NCBI RefSeq assembly: GCF_018141105.1
Contig: NZ_CP054839.1
Location: 1,054,001 to 1,118,000, forward strand
DNA: 64,000 nt
Direction of reading: 5' to 3'
DNA from: Saccharopolyspora erythraea
GTDB lineage: Bacteria; Actinomycetota; Actinomycetes; Mycobacteriales; Pseudonocardiaceae
A model generated the notes under the pieces. The model had not been told where the DNA came from and did no database searches. It saw only the letters and a list, made by a program, of their open reading frames with translations. This document shows positions 26,256 through 35,185 of this stretch, one piece after another. The position numbers and the translations under genes are program-made. Position 1 is the first letter of the stretch, and each line of letters opens with the position of its first letter.

Positions 26256-27044
26256 GTGGTGGTCGATTCGTTCGCATTGTCGCTGGAGGCGGCCGACATC
26301 CTGGGCGAGGACCTGCGAGTCAACTTGCGGCGGTTCCCGTTCGAGATCCCCCATTTCGGCACGACACTCGATCAACGCGCGGCGATCCGCCGGGAGGTTT
26401 GGGCGGAGCTGAGCAGTCGCGGACTGGCCGACCAGCGCCGTCCGGAGCCCGACGTGGAAACGGCGGTGAAGCTCGTCGACCGCTCGAACCTGTCGATCGC
26501 GATCACCTCCTACGAAGTCGGGTCCGAGGACGTGTTCCGCGGCTGTGTGGCGGTTTCCGGCCGCACGGGCGTGCTCGCGCGACAGGAGCCACGGGGCGTG
26601 CGGTTCGAGTACGTCGACGTGCGCGGGCTGGCCCGGATCTGCGCGCAGCTGCTGCCCACCCACCCAGAGGGACGTCTCGAGGCGGCCACCGTGTCGGCCG
26701 GGACACCGGAACCGGCGAACCGCCGTGCCGACGACGAGGAGCAGTCCTGGCTCGGCGCGGTGCAGAAGTCGGCCGGCGGCCGCAGCGGGAGCGAGCTGCG
26801 CAAGGCGCAGGCGATCATGGCCCTGCCGCTGCTGCGGGTCGGCTACTTCGTCGTCAGCGGCCACGACGGCGCGGGGCAGCCGGTGCGGTTGCCCGCGATC
26901 GGCTGGCGCGACACCGAGGACGGCCGCTACAGCGTGACGACCCGGCGCAACCAGGCGGGCGAGCGGTGGAACACCTTCGCCGCCGCCGACGTCCCGAAGA
27001 TGGCCCGCTACCTCGACGAGCAGCTCGCTCAGCTCGTGGGCTGA
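26256..27044 (+). CDS. espG: ESX secretion-associated chaperone EspG family
   Basis: 262 residues. The N-terminal block LRRFPFEIPHFGTTLDQRAA and the C-terminal GPxIGWRDTEDGRYSV-like core (LPAIGWRDTEDGRYSVTT) match the EspG family, cytoplasmic chaperones that bind the tip of PE-PPE dimers before type VII export. It follows the PPE-like gene, the usual partnership. No EccB-E or EccC genes are in the window, so it serves a system encoded elsewhere. The first of two tandem GTG codons follows an AAGGGAGAA ribosome-binding site. Confidence 0.9.
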   Translation: MVVDSFALSLEAADILGEDLRVNLRRFPFEIPHFGTTLDQRAAIRREVWAELSSRGLADQRRPEPDVETAVKLVDRSNLSIAITSYEVGSEDVFRGCVAVSGRTGVLARQEPRGVRFEYVDVRGLARICAQLLPTHPEGRLEAATVSAGTPEPANRRADDEEQSWLGAVQKSAGGRSGSELRKAQAIMALPLLRVGYFVVSGHDGAGQPVRLPAIGWRDTEDGRYSVTTRRNQAGERWNTFAAADVPKMARYLDEQLAQLVG

Positions 27045-27508
27045 CTCCCGGCGGCGCCGGACTGTCGCTGAACGCCGCCCTCCGGGGCCTGGGCGCGGCT
27101 GCCGGACGCCCGGCGCTCCATGTAGGTCTGGTCGGGTTCGGCGAAGCCGAAACCGCGGTACAGGCCGTGGGCGTCGTCGGTGTGCAGCATCCAGCGGAAC
27201 TCTTGTCCGGGCCCCTCGTCGATCATCGTCCGCACCAGCGCCTTGCCGACGCCGTGCCCGCGGGCCTCCGGGACGGTGAACACGTCGGCCAGGTAGGCGC
27301 TCGCAACGCCGTCGGAGAAGGCCCGGGCGAACCCGATCATCCGGCCGCCGGGCCGCTCGTAGGCGCCGACGACGCGCCACGCCCCGGCGAGCTGGCGCTC
27401 CAGGTCCTCGCGAGAGCGCCAGCGGCCCCAGTACGCCTGGCTGGACATGAAGTCCCACAGCACGTCCCGGTCGACGCGGTCGAGGGAGTCGTCCAACTCG
27501 AAGTCCAT
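27029..27508 (-). CDS. GNAT-family N-acetyltransferase
   Basis: 159 residues, single GNAT domain. The acetyl-CoA loop is visible as VFTVPEARGHGVGKALVRTM (R/Q-x-x-G-x-G/A), followed by LHTDDAHGLYRGFGF. Acceptor substrate unknown. Its 3' end overlaps the convergent espG stop by 16 bp. A TAGTCT hexamer ends six bases before the ATG at 27508, a leaderless arrangement. Confidence 0.9.
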   Translation of the reverse strand: MDFELDDSLDRVDRDVLWDFMSSQAYWGRWRSREDLERQLAGAWRVVGAYERPGGRMIGFARAFSDGVASAYLADVFTVPEARGHGVGKALVRTMIDEGPGQEFRWMLHTDDAHGLYRGFGFAEPDQTYMERRASGSRAQAPEGGVQRQSGAAGSQPTS

Positions 27509-27584
27509 CGGCCAAGACTACGACCCGGGGCGGCGTGCCGGTCCAGGGTTTTTCGGCGGGACGGTCACCGACGGCGGCCTGCCG

Positions 27585-28715
27585 TCACCCCAGACAGGTG
27601 TGCAGGGCGGTGAGCAGGCGCTGGGCGCGGCCGTCGTCCTCCTCCGGGCGCATCATGCACGGCACGTACGAGAAGGCGACGCCGCGGTGCGGCCAGCAGC
27701 CGTGGAGGGAGCCGCCCGCACCGCTGTGGCCGAAGGCGACCGGTTCCGGGCCGTAGGTGCCCAGCGGATCCTGCACCTCGAAGCCGAGGCCGAAGACCAG
27801 CGGGCGACCGGTGCCGGGGTCCTCGCCGCGGCTTTCCTCCCGGTGCACGCGGTCCAGCGTCGACGGGCTGACGAGGTTGCCGCTCACCAGCGCCGCGTAC
27901 ACGCCCGCCATGCCGCCGGCGGTGGCCATCGCCCCGCCGCCGGGCACGCCGCCGGTCCACCACCCTTCGGTGTTCCACGGCGTGCCGTCGCCGACCAGCG
28001 ACGGCGGGTTGCCGTAGACCTTCTCGGTGTGCGCGCGGCTCTCCGCGGTGTCCAGGCGGTTCGCCACCCGGTAGTCAGGGGAGCGCCAGCACCGTCCGGT
28101 GCGGTGCCACTGGGACGACGGCAGGCCGAGCCACACGTCGACGCCGAGCGCGGTGGTGATCTCGTCGCGCACGAAGTGCGCGATCTCGCGGCCGTCGGTG
28201 CGGCGCACGAGCTCGGCTGCCAGCCAGCCGAAGGTGAGGGCGTGGTAGGCGACCCGTTCGCCGACCGGCCACAGTGGACTCTGCCGTGCGAGCAGCGCGG
28301 CCATGCCCGGGTTGTCCAGGGACTGCTCCGGCGTGATCCGCCGCTCCGGGTACGGCAGCCCGGCGGCGTGCGAAAGCACGTGCCGTACCAGCACGTCCTG
28401 CTTGCCCGCCGCCGCGAACTCCGGCCAGTACTCGGCCACCCGCGCGTCCGGATCGATCGCCCCGCGCTCGACGAGCAGCGCGATCGCGGTGGACACGACG
28501 CCTTTCGTGCCGGAGAAGACCGGCATCAGCGTGTCCGCCGTCATCGGCTGCTCGCCGTCGGGGTCGCGGTGTCCGCCGTGCAGCTCCACGACGGGACGGC
28601 CGTCGCGGAACACCGCGAAGGCGCTGCCCGCGCCGCCGTCGGCGTCCAGGACCGCCGCGAACTCCGCTGCGACGTGGTCGAACGCCTCGTCGAAGCGCCC
28701 GTGCACCACCGCCAT
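27585..28715 (-). CDS. Serine hydrolase, beta-lactamase/EstB family (LipL-like)
   Basis: 376 residues. The class C-type nucleophile motif SxxK is SGTK (about residue 70, VFSGTKGV), the second motif is YHAL as in mycobacterial LipL/LipP esterases rather than YxN of true lactamases, and the third is GHSGAGG. It is therefore more probably a carboxylesterase or peptidase than a beta-lactamase; no signal peptide is seen. It is the last gene of the oligopeptide transporter operon, its ATG overlapping the transporter's stop (TGATG), so it may act on the imported compound. Confidence 0.88.
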   Translation of the reverse strand: MAVVHGRFDEAFDHVAAEFAAVLDADGGAGSAFAVFRDGRPVVELHGGHRDPDGEQPMTADTLMPVFSGTKGVVSTAIALLVERGAIDPDARVAEYWPEFAAAGKQDVLVRHVLSHAAGLPYPERRITPEQSLDNPGMAALLARQSPLWPVGERVAYHALTFGWLAAELVRRTDGREIAHFVRDEITTALGVDVWLGLPSSQWHRTGRCWRSPDYRVANRLDTAESRAHTEKVYGNPPSLVGDGTPWNTEGWWTGGVPGGGAMATAGGMAGVYAALVSGNLVSPSTLDRVHREESRGEDPGTGRPLVFGLGFEVQDPLGTYGPEPVAFGHSGAGGSLHGCWPHRGVAFSYVPCMMRPEEDDGRAQRLLTALHTCLG

Positions 28716-30478
28716 CAGAGCGCCCCTTCGATCTGGAAGTTCGGGGCGTCGACCAGCAGTGAGCGCGTGTACTCGTGCTGAGGGGAGGCGAAGAGCTCCG
28801 CCACCGGTGCCTGCTCGACGATCCGGCCGTCCTGCAGCACCGCGACCTGCTGGGCGATGTTGCGCACCAGCGCGATGTTGTGCGTGACGAAGACCAGCGA
28901 CAGCCCCATCTTCTCCTGGAGTCCGCGCAGCAGGTCCACGATCGCCGACTGCACCGAGACGTCCAGCGCGGAGGTGATCTCGTCGCAGACCAGCACCTCG
29001 GGCCTGGTGACCAGCGCCCGCGCGATCGCGACGCGCTGCCGTTCGCCGCCGCTGAGCTGGTCGGGGTAGCGCTCGGCGATGTCGGGCCGCAGCGCCGCCA
29101 GCTCCAGCGCCTCGATGACGCGCTCGCCGGTGCCGGTGGCCGAACCGTCGCCCAGCACCGAGATCGGCTGAGCCACCAGGTCGCGCACCCGCCGCCGCGG
29201 GTTCAGCGACTCGTACGGGTTCTGGAACACGTACTGCACCTGGCGGCGCTGCTCGCGGGTGCGCTTGGCGCTGCTGCGCGCGAGTTCCGTCCCGTGCAGG
29301 CGCACCGATCCCCGGTGCTTCGGGTGCAGCCCGGCCAAGCAGCGCGACAGCGTCGTCTTGCCGCTGCCGGACTCGCCGAGCAGCGCCAGGCACGACCCGG
29401 CGGGCACCGACAGCGTCACGTCCCGCAGCACGGGCGTTTTCGTGTACCAGGCACCGACTCCCTCGACCTCCAGCACCGGTTTCGCTTCGACCGCCGCCGG
29501 ATCCGAGTCGCGCGGGGTCACCTCGAGCAGTTCCGAGCGCGGGTTCAGGCAGCGGATCAGGTGCTCCGCCGACACTTCCACCAGCTCGGGTACCTGGTCG
29601 CGGCATTCGGCGGTGGCCGCCGCGCACCGCGGCGCGAAGGCGCAACCGTCGGGCCGGTCCAGCGGCGAGGGCGCGTGGCCGTCGATGGCCTGCATCGCGC
29701 GGGAGCCGTCCAGGTCCGGCACCGCCAGCACCAGCCCGGCGGTGTAGTGGTGGCGAGGGTGCGCGAGCACCTGCCCGGTCGGCCCGGTCTCCACGATGCG
29801 CCCCGAGTACATCACCGCGATGCGGTCGGCCAGCTCGGCGACGACGGCCATGTCGTGCGAGATGTAGACGCCCGCGGTGCCGTGCCGCTCGCACATCTCG
29901 CGGATGGTGGTCAGCACCCGCTTCTGCGTGGTGACGTCGAGCCCCGTGGTCGGCTCGTCGAGGACCACGACCTCCGGGCGTCCGACGAAGGCCATCGCGA
30001 TCGCGATCCGCTGCTGCTGCCCTCCCGAGAGCTCGTGCGGGTAGCGGCGCAGGAACTCGTCGTCGCCGGGCAGCGCGACCTCTTCCAGCACCTGCCGGAT
30101 GCGCTCCCGCGCCCGCGAGCCCGACACGTCGTGCACGCATTCGGAGAGCTGCGTCAGCAGCCGTAACGCCGGGTTGAGCGCCGACGCCGGGGACTGCGGG
30201 ATGTAGGCGACCCGCCTGCCGCGCATCGCCGCGGCCTCCGAGGGGGACAGCCCCACCAGGTCGGTGTCCCCGACGGTGATGCGCCCACCGGCGATGCGCG
30301 TGCCGCGCTTGCAGTAGCGCAGCATCGCCAGCCCGAGCGTGGTCTTGCCCGAACCCGACTCGCCGATCAGGCCCAGGATCTCGCCCGGTGCGAGGGTGAA
30401 GTCGACGTCGGCGACGATCGCGGCCTCCGAGGGCACGCCGCGGACCTCGACGCCGGCGGCGTTCAGCGCAGTCGTCAT
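28715..30478 (-). CDS. Oligopeptide ABC transporter ATPase, DppD-DppF fusion
   Basis: 587 residues with two complete nucleotide-binding domains. First: Walker A GESGSGKTT, signature LSGGQQQR, Walker B VVVLDEPTTGLD, then the Opp-type Cys cluster (CAFAPRCAAATAECRD) near residue 285. Second: GESGSGKTT, LSGGERQR, VLVCDEITSALD (Cys and Ile replace the usual Leu and Pro). It energises the permease pair upstream. The start overlaps the stop of the second permease gene (TGATG). Confidence 0.94.
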   Translation of the reverse strand: MTTALNAAGVEVRGVPSEAAIVADVDFTLAPGEILGLIGESGSGKTTLGLAMLRYCKRGTRIAGGRITVGDTDLVGLSPSEAAAMRGRRVAYIPQSPASALNPALRLLTQLSECVHDVSGSRARERIRQVLEEVALPGDDEFLRRYPHELSGGQQQRIAIAMAFVGRPEVVVLDEPTTGLDVTTQKRVLTTIREMCERHGTAGVYISHDMAVVAELADRIAVMYSGRIVETGPTGQVLAHPRHHYTAGLVLAVPDLDGSRAMQAIDGHAPSPLDRPDGCAFAPRCAAATAECRDQVPELVEVSAEHLIRCLNPRSELLEVTPRDSDPAAVEAKPVLEVEGVGAWYTKTPVLRDVTLSVPAGSCLALLGESGSGKTTLSRCLAGLHPKHRGSVRLHGTELARSSAKRTREQRRQVQYVFQNPYESLNPRRRVRDLVAQPISVLGDGSATGTGERVIEALELAALRPDIAERYPDQLSGGERQRVAIARALVTRPEVLVCDEITSALDVSVQSAIVDLLRGLQEKMGLSLVFVTHNIALVRNIAQQVAVLQDGRIVEQAPVAELFASPQHEYTRSLLVDAPNFQIEGAL

Positions 30479-31371
30479 CAGCTCCGGCCTCCCTTCTCGA
30501 TTCCGCGGTCGACGCCGGCCACCGACCGCGCCAGCCCGTCGGCCACCAGGTTCGTGCCGATGGTCAGCACCGCGATGGCCAGCACCGGCAGCGCCACCGC
30601 CCACGGCTGCACCGTCAGCGCGATGCGGTTCTCGTTGATCATCAAACCCCAGTCGGCGGTCGGCGGTTGCAGTCCGAGGCCGAGGAAGCTCAGCCCGGCG
30701 ACGATGCCGATGGAGTAGTTCAGCCGTAGGCCCAGCTCCACCAGCACGGTGCCGGTGACGTTGGGCAGGATCTCGCCGAGCAGGATGCGGGTGCGCGACA
30801 TCCCGATCGCCTCCGCCGACTTGACGAAGTCGCGCTCGGCGACCGACAGCGTCGCCGCCCGGACCACCCGCATCACGCGCGGCAGGTGACCGCCCGCGAC
30901 CACCAGCACCAGCAGCCACAGCTCGGGGCCGACCACGCTGACGAACAGCAGCGCCAGCACCACCTGCGGGAACGCCAGCACGATGTCGGCCACGCGCATC
31001 ACCGACTCGTCCAGCCACCCGCGCCGGTAGCCGGCGTACATGCCCAGCAGCGCGCCGAGCCCGACGCCGAGCAGCGTCGCCACCGCGGCGAGCATCAGCA
31101 GCGTGCGACCGCCGTGCAGGAAGCGGGTCAGCACGTCGCGGCCCAGGTTGTCGGTGCCGAACCAGGAACCGGCGGCCGGATCGGAGAACGGGGTGTTGAC
31201 GAACTCCGTCGCGCTGTGCGGGGCGATCCACGGGCCGGCCACCGCGACGAGCAGGACCAGGGCGGCGAGCCCGAGCCCGACCTTGCTGCGCGGCAGGCGG
31301 AGCGCGGTGCGCAGCACGCCTGCGGCGCGGGGCACGTGCTGGACGGCGGGTGCGTTCGTCGTCGCGGTCAT
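30478..31371 (-). CDS. Oligopeptide ABC transporter permease, DppC type
   Basis: 297 residues, about six membrane helices. The N-terminal OppC-type segment (WIAPHSATEFVNTPFSDP, HWFGTDNLGRDVLTR-like: SWFGTDNLGRDVLTRF) and the EAA loop (KSAEAIGMSRTRILLGEILP) identify a DppC/OppC permease. It pairs with the DppB-type permease whose stop overlaps its start by 4 bp. Confidence 0.94.
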   Translation of the reverse strand: MTATTNAPAVQHVPRAAGVLRTALRLPRSKVGLGLAALVLLVAVAGPWIAPHSATEFVNTPFSDPAAGSWFGTDNLGRDVLTRFLHGGRTLLMLAAVATLLGVGLGALLGMYAGYRRGWLDESVMRVADIVLAFPQVVLALLFVSVVGPELWLLVLVVAGGHLPRVMRVVRAATLSVAERDFVKSAEAIGMSRTRILLGEILPNVTGTVLVELGLRLNYSIGIVAGLSFLGLGLQPPTADWGLMINENRIALTVQPWAVALPVLAIAVLTIGTNLVADGLARSVAGVDRGIEKGGRS

Positions 31372-32318
31372 TGCGCGGACCTCACCTTCGGGTTCGCCGC
31401 CAGGCTCACCAGGTCGGCCAGCAGGTTCACCACGATGTAGACCGCGGCGATCGCCAGCGCCAGCGTCTGCACCACCGGCAGGTCGCGGTTGTTGACCGCG
31501 TCGACGAGGGCGAACCCGATGCCGGGGAAGCGGAACAGGAACTCCACGATCACCACGCCGCCCGCCAGCCACGCCAGTTGCAGCGCGACGACCTGCGCGA
31601 CCGGGCCGATGGAGTTGGGCAGCGCGTGCCGCAGGATCACGGTGCGCTCCGGCAGGCCCTTGAGCCGGGCCTGCTGCACGTACTCGCTCTCCAGGACCTC
31701 GATCATGGTCGCGCGCATGATGCGCACCATGTAGGGCGAGACGGCGAGCACCATGGTCATCGTCGGCAGCACCAGCTGCACCGGGTCGCTCCACGCCGAG
31801 CCGGACTCGGTCATCACGTAGACGGCGGGCAGCAGGTTGAGCGCGCCGGTGGAGAAGACCAGCACCAGCACGATGCCGACCACGAACTCCGGCAGCGCCG
31901 CGAGCACCAGCGTCAGCACCGACGTCGTGTGGTCGAAAGCCTTGTCCCTGCGCAGCGCGCTGTAGGTGCCGGCCAGCAGCGCCACCGGGACGCTGATCGC
32001 CGTCGCGCACAGCATCAGCGCGAGCGAGTTGTTCAGCCGCTCGCCGAGCAGCTCCGACACCGGCATCCCGTTCGAGAACGACGTGCCGAGGTCGAGCTGG
32101 ACCAGATTTCCCAGCCACGACAGGTACTGCACGTGCAGCGGCTCCCCGAGCTGGAGCTGCTCGCGCAGCGCCGCCAGCCGCTCCGGCGTGGCCTCGCGGC
32201 CCAGGATCGCCCGCGCCGCGTCACCGGGAAGCGCCTGGGTGGCCAGGAAGACCACGACCGAGACGGCCCAGAGGATCAGGACGCCGAGCAGGATTCTCTT
32301 GAGTAGCAACCGAGTCAT
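31368..32318 (-). CDS. Oligopeptide ABC transporter permease, DppB type
   Basis: 316 residues with six membrane helices. It starts with RLLLKRILLGVLILWAVSVV as DppB/OppB proteins do and carries the EAA loop (YVQQARLKGLPERTVILRHA). It forms the transmembrane channel with the DppC-type protein. It starts 14 bp after the binding-protein gene. Confidence 0.94.
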   Translation of the reverse strand: MTRLLLKRILLGVLILWAVSVVVFLATQALPGDAARAILGREATPERLAALREQLQLGEPLHVQYLSWLGNLVQLDLGTSFSNGMPVSELLGERLNNSLALMLCATAISVPVALLAGTYSALRRDKAFDHTTSVLTLVLAALPEFVVGIVLVLVFSTGALNLLPAVYVMTESGSAWSDPVQLVLPTMTMVLAVSPYMVRIMRATMIEVLESEYVQQARLKGLPERTVILRHALPNSIGPVAQVVALQLAWLAGGVVIVEFLFRFPGIGFALVDAVNNRDLPVVQTLALAIAAVYIVVNLLADLVSLAANPKVRSAQ

Positions 32319-32331
32319 CGAAGCACCGCCC

Positions 32332-33921
32332 TCACCGCGCCAGCCATGCGCGCCGGAATCCGTAGGAGTTCAGCGGAATCCCGCTGCGGTCGACGCCGAG
32401 ACCGGCGACGCGGACGCTGTGCGCGTCGAGCTGGTTGGGGAAGCCCCAGATGATGTGACCACCGCTTTCCCATTCGATCTGCTGCGCGCGCCAGATGAGC
32501 TCGCGCCGCGCGGCCGGGTCGGTCGTGGCCCGCGCGCGCTGCACCAGGTCGGTGAACTCCGGATGCGCCCAGTGCGTTTCGTTGTAGGGGGATTCGGGCA
32601 GGCTGCCGTTGCCCGCCTGGGACAGGAAGTTGCGGGTGAACCAGAAGTCCTGCGCGAAGTCCCACGACAGGTACTGGTCGCCGAAGAACTCGCCGGGGTC
32701 CAGCCGCCGGATGCCGACCTTGATGCCGGCTTCGGCAGCCTGCTGGGCGAACACCTGCGCCGCCTCGACCGTCCCGGCCGCCACGGGCGAGGTGACCAGC
32801 TCCACGCTCAGGTTCTCCTTGCCCGCCTCCTTGAGCAGCCGGCGGGCTTTGGCCACGTCGCGGGTGCGCTGCGGCAGCGACGAGTTGTACATCTGGTCGA
32901 GAGGCGAGTAGAGGTCGTTGCCGACCGTGCCGTGGCCGCCGAGAACCTGGTCGATCATCTGCTGCCGGTCGACGACGAGCCGGAACGCCTGCCGGACCCG
33001 GACGTCGTCGAACGGCGGGCGGTCGACGCGCATGGTGAACGGCAGCCACGCACCGGTCTGCGACTCCAGCAGCCGCAGGTTCGGGTCCGCGTCGAGCACT
33101 CGCAGCAGGCCCAGCGGCACCTGGTCGATGGCGTCGACCTGCCCGCCGAGCAGCGCGTTGACCCGCGCGGTGTCGTCGGGGAAGTCGCTGATGACCAGCT
33201 CGTCGAGGTAGGGCTCGCCTTCCCGCCAGTAGTTGCGGTGCTTGGTGAACACGCTCTGCTGGCCGGGTTCGAAGGAGTCGAAGGCGAACGGCCCGGTGCC
33301 CACCGGACGGTCGGGGTCGTAGCCGACCGGCACGATCCCGTTGGCGTACTGGGCGAACTGGTCGGGCAGCGTGACGTCCGGGCGCAGCATGGTGAGCCGG
33401 ACCGTGCGGTTGTCGAGCGCCCGCAGCGAGTCGCGGTCCAGTGCCGTCAGGCCGACCGCGCCGCTCTGCGGGTTGGCCGGGTCGCTGATGCGCCGCAACG
33501 TGAAGATGACGTCCTCGGCGTCCAGCGGCTTGCCGTTGTGGAACTCCACGCCTTCGCGCAGCCGGATCGTCCAGGTGACCGCCTGCGGGTCGGACTCGAC
33601 CGACTCGGCCAGCGACGGCTCGATCTCGTAGTTGTCGTTGAAACGCAGCAGCGTGTCGTAGAGCTGGAAGACCCGGGCCTGGTCGGGGTGGGTCACCGGC
33701 GCGTGCGCGTCGAGGGTGTCCTTGCTGGAGCCGCCGACGATCCCGACGCGCAGCCGTCCTCCGTAGCGCGGTGGCCCGGACGGCAGCGGTGCTTTGCGGA
33801 CCGCGCCCCCGGCGCATCCGGTTGCGACCGCTCCCGCGCCGGCCGCGGTCGCTCCCGCCGCGACGTACCGGAAGAAGTCGCGACGACTCGGACCGGTGAT
33901 CGGCCGCCCTCTGCTCGGCAT
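32332..33921 (-). CDS. Family 5 extracellular solute-binding protein with Tat signal
   Basis: 529 residues. The N-terminus has a twin-arginine motif (SRRDFFRY) and a lipobox-like VATGCAGG, so the protein should cross by the Tat route and be lipid-anchored. The SBP_bac_5 domain is complete (GGRLRVGIVGG, WTIRLREGVEFHNGKPLDAEDVIFTL, FRLVVDRQQMI). It binds peptides or similar ligands for the downstream permease. A GGGAGG ribosome-binding site lies nine bases before the ATG at 33921. First gene of a five-gene operon. Confidence 0.95.
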   Translation of the reverse strand: MPSRGRPITGPSRRDFFRYVAAGATAAGAGAVATGCAGGAVRKAPLPSGPPRYGGRLRVGIVGGSSKDTLDAHAPVTHPDQARVFQLYDTLLRFNDNYEIEPSLAESVESDPQAVTWTIRLREGVEFHNGKPLDAEDVIFTLRRISDPANPQSGAVGLTALDRDSLRALDNRTVRLTMLRPDVTLPDQFAQYANGIVPVGYDPDRPVGTGPFAFDSFEPGQQSVFTKHRNYWREGEPYLDELVISDFPDDTARVNALLGGQVDAIDQVPLGLLRVLDADPNLRLLESQTGAWLPFTMRVDRPPFDDVRVRQAFRLVVDRQQMIDQVLGGHGTVGNDLYSPLDQMYNSSLPQRTRDVAKARRLLKEAGKENLSVELVTSPVAAGTVEAAQVFAQQAAEAGIKVGIRRLDPGEFFGDQYLSWDFAQDFWFTRNFLSQAGNGSLPESPYNETHWAHPEFTDLVQRARATTDPAARRELIWRAQQIEWESGGHIIWGFPNQLDAHSVRVAGLGVDRSGIPLNSYGFRRAWLAR

Positions 33922-33980
33922 CCGGCGAAACCTCCCTGGGGCGGGAAGTCCCGCCCGTGTTGCGTCCTCGGCCTGCGACT

Positions 33981-33996
33981 GATTGATGAGTCAATC
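33981..33996. promoter_or_regulatory. Inverted repeat upstream of the oligopeptide operon
   Basis: GATTGA-TGAG-TCAATC is a perfect 6-bp dyad 60 bp upstream of the binding-protein gene; on the minus strand it contains TTGACT, a good -35 hexamer, so a repressor bound there would block transcription. It lies in the 409-bp gap between two minus-strand genes (33922-34330), which is less GC-rich than its surroundings; only a CATAT/ATATG dyad at about 34030 was also noticed. Confidence 0.5.
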
Positions 33997-34330
33997 GATC
34001 GCATCGACCATTGCCGACCTCAACTCGGCTGTCAAGACGCCATATGCAGCGGGTATATGTCAAGGGAGGGGTTGCGATGTCGTTACGACGTTGTGCTGTC
34101 TTGCTACTTTCGCAACGCCGCCGAGAGGTGGAAAGTGGTGCCGCGCAACGGATTCGCCAGGCCGGGACCCCGCCCCTCGGGGCGTGCCGGCGGCGTCGGC
34201 GCCGTCAGCGTCAACAGGCGCGCCGAGGCGGCAGAGAGGGAGGCCCGAATCACGAACCGACCGCCGCCCGCGGTTGCGGACGGCGGTCGGTGGACTCCGG
34301 AGCGTGTTCGTCCGGGCGGTGTTCGGCGTG

Positions 34331-35170
34331 TCAGGCGTCCTTCGTCGTGATCCGGAGCACGGTCGCCGAGACGCCGATCAGCAGGTAGCAGCCGGCGCGG
34401 AGCAGACCGTCGAGGAGCGCGCCGGTGACGACCGGGTCGCGCAGCACGTCGACCACCGACGTCCAGCCGGTGGTGATCAGCAGCGGCTGCAACCAGTCGA
34501 GCGCGGGCAGGCTGCCCAGCACGCCGAAGACGATCAGCGTCCCCATCGTGGCGGCCATGACCACCAGCGGGTGGTCGGTGAGCGACGAGATCGCCAGCGC
34601 GATCGCGCCGATCGCGGCCATCTGCGCCGCCGACCACGCCGCGGCCAGCACCACCCGGCCGAGCGCGCTGCCCAGCGGCAGCGTCGTGCCCGACAGCGAC
34701 ACCATGCCGTCGCCGCCGACGATGACCAGCCCGGTCAGCACGCCGCTGACGGCGATCACACCGACCGACAGCACGACCATCGCCAGCACCCCGGCGGCCT
34801 TGACGCCCACCAGCCGGACCCGCCCGACCGGCGCGAGCAGCAGTCCGCGCAGCGTGCCGTGCGCGGACTCGCCCGCCAGTGCGTCCGCCGCGGTCATGCT
34901 GACGACCAGCGGAAGCAGCATCGTCTGCGCCAGCACGATGGTCGCCACCGGCAGCACGAGCCCGTTGCCCGCGACCGCGGCGAGCAGCGGCGGTCCGTCA
35001 CCGCCCTCCGGACCTCCGGTGAGGACGATCCCGATGCCGATCAGGACGGGCAGGCCCGCCAGCATGACCAGGGCGAGCAGGTTGCGCGGGCGCCGCAGCA
35101 CCCACCGCAGCTCGGCGAGCAGCACCCTGCCCAGCGGCGCCGACGTGCGTTCCACCGCGACCGCGGTCAT
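34331..35170 (-). CDS. ABC-2 type transporter permease
   Basis: 279 residues with six hydrophobic helices in the ABC-2 pattern (RPRNLLALVMLAGLPVLIGI near the start, ESAHGTLRGLLLAPVGRVRL cytoplasmic loop). It exports a drug or lipid together with the ATPase at 35478-36440, from which it is now separated by the mini-element. The ATG at 35170 fits; a GGAG lies eight bases upstream, directly beside the element's left end. Confidence 0.9.
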   Translation of the reverse strand: MTAVAVERTSAPLGRVLLAELRWVLRRPRNLLALVMLAGLPVLIGIGIVLTGGPEGGDGPPLLAAVAGNGLVLPVATIVLAQTMLLPLVVSMTAADALAGESAHGTLRGLLLAPVGRVRLVGVKAAGVLAMVVLSVGVIAVSGVLTGLVIVGGDGMVSLSGTTLPLGSALGRVVLAAAWSAAQMAAIGAIALAISSLTDHPLVVMAATMGTLIVFGVLGSLPALDWLQPLLITTGWTSVVDVLRDPVVTGALLDGLLRAGCYLLIGVSATVLRITTKDA

Positions 35171-35185
35171 CGGGGCTCCAATCGG

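Noticed and set aside
27585-28715. Beta-lactamase (resistance) call
   Set aside because: The SxxK motif is present but the YxN motif is YHAL and no signal peptide exists, so an esterase of the LipL/EstB type is more likely.
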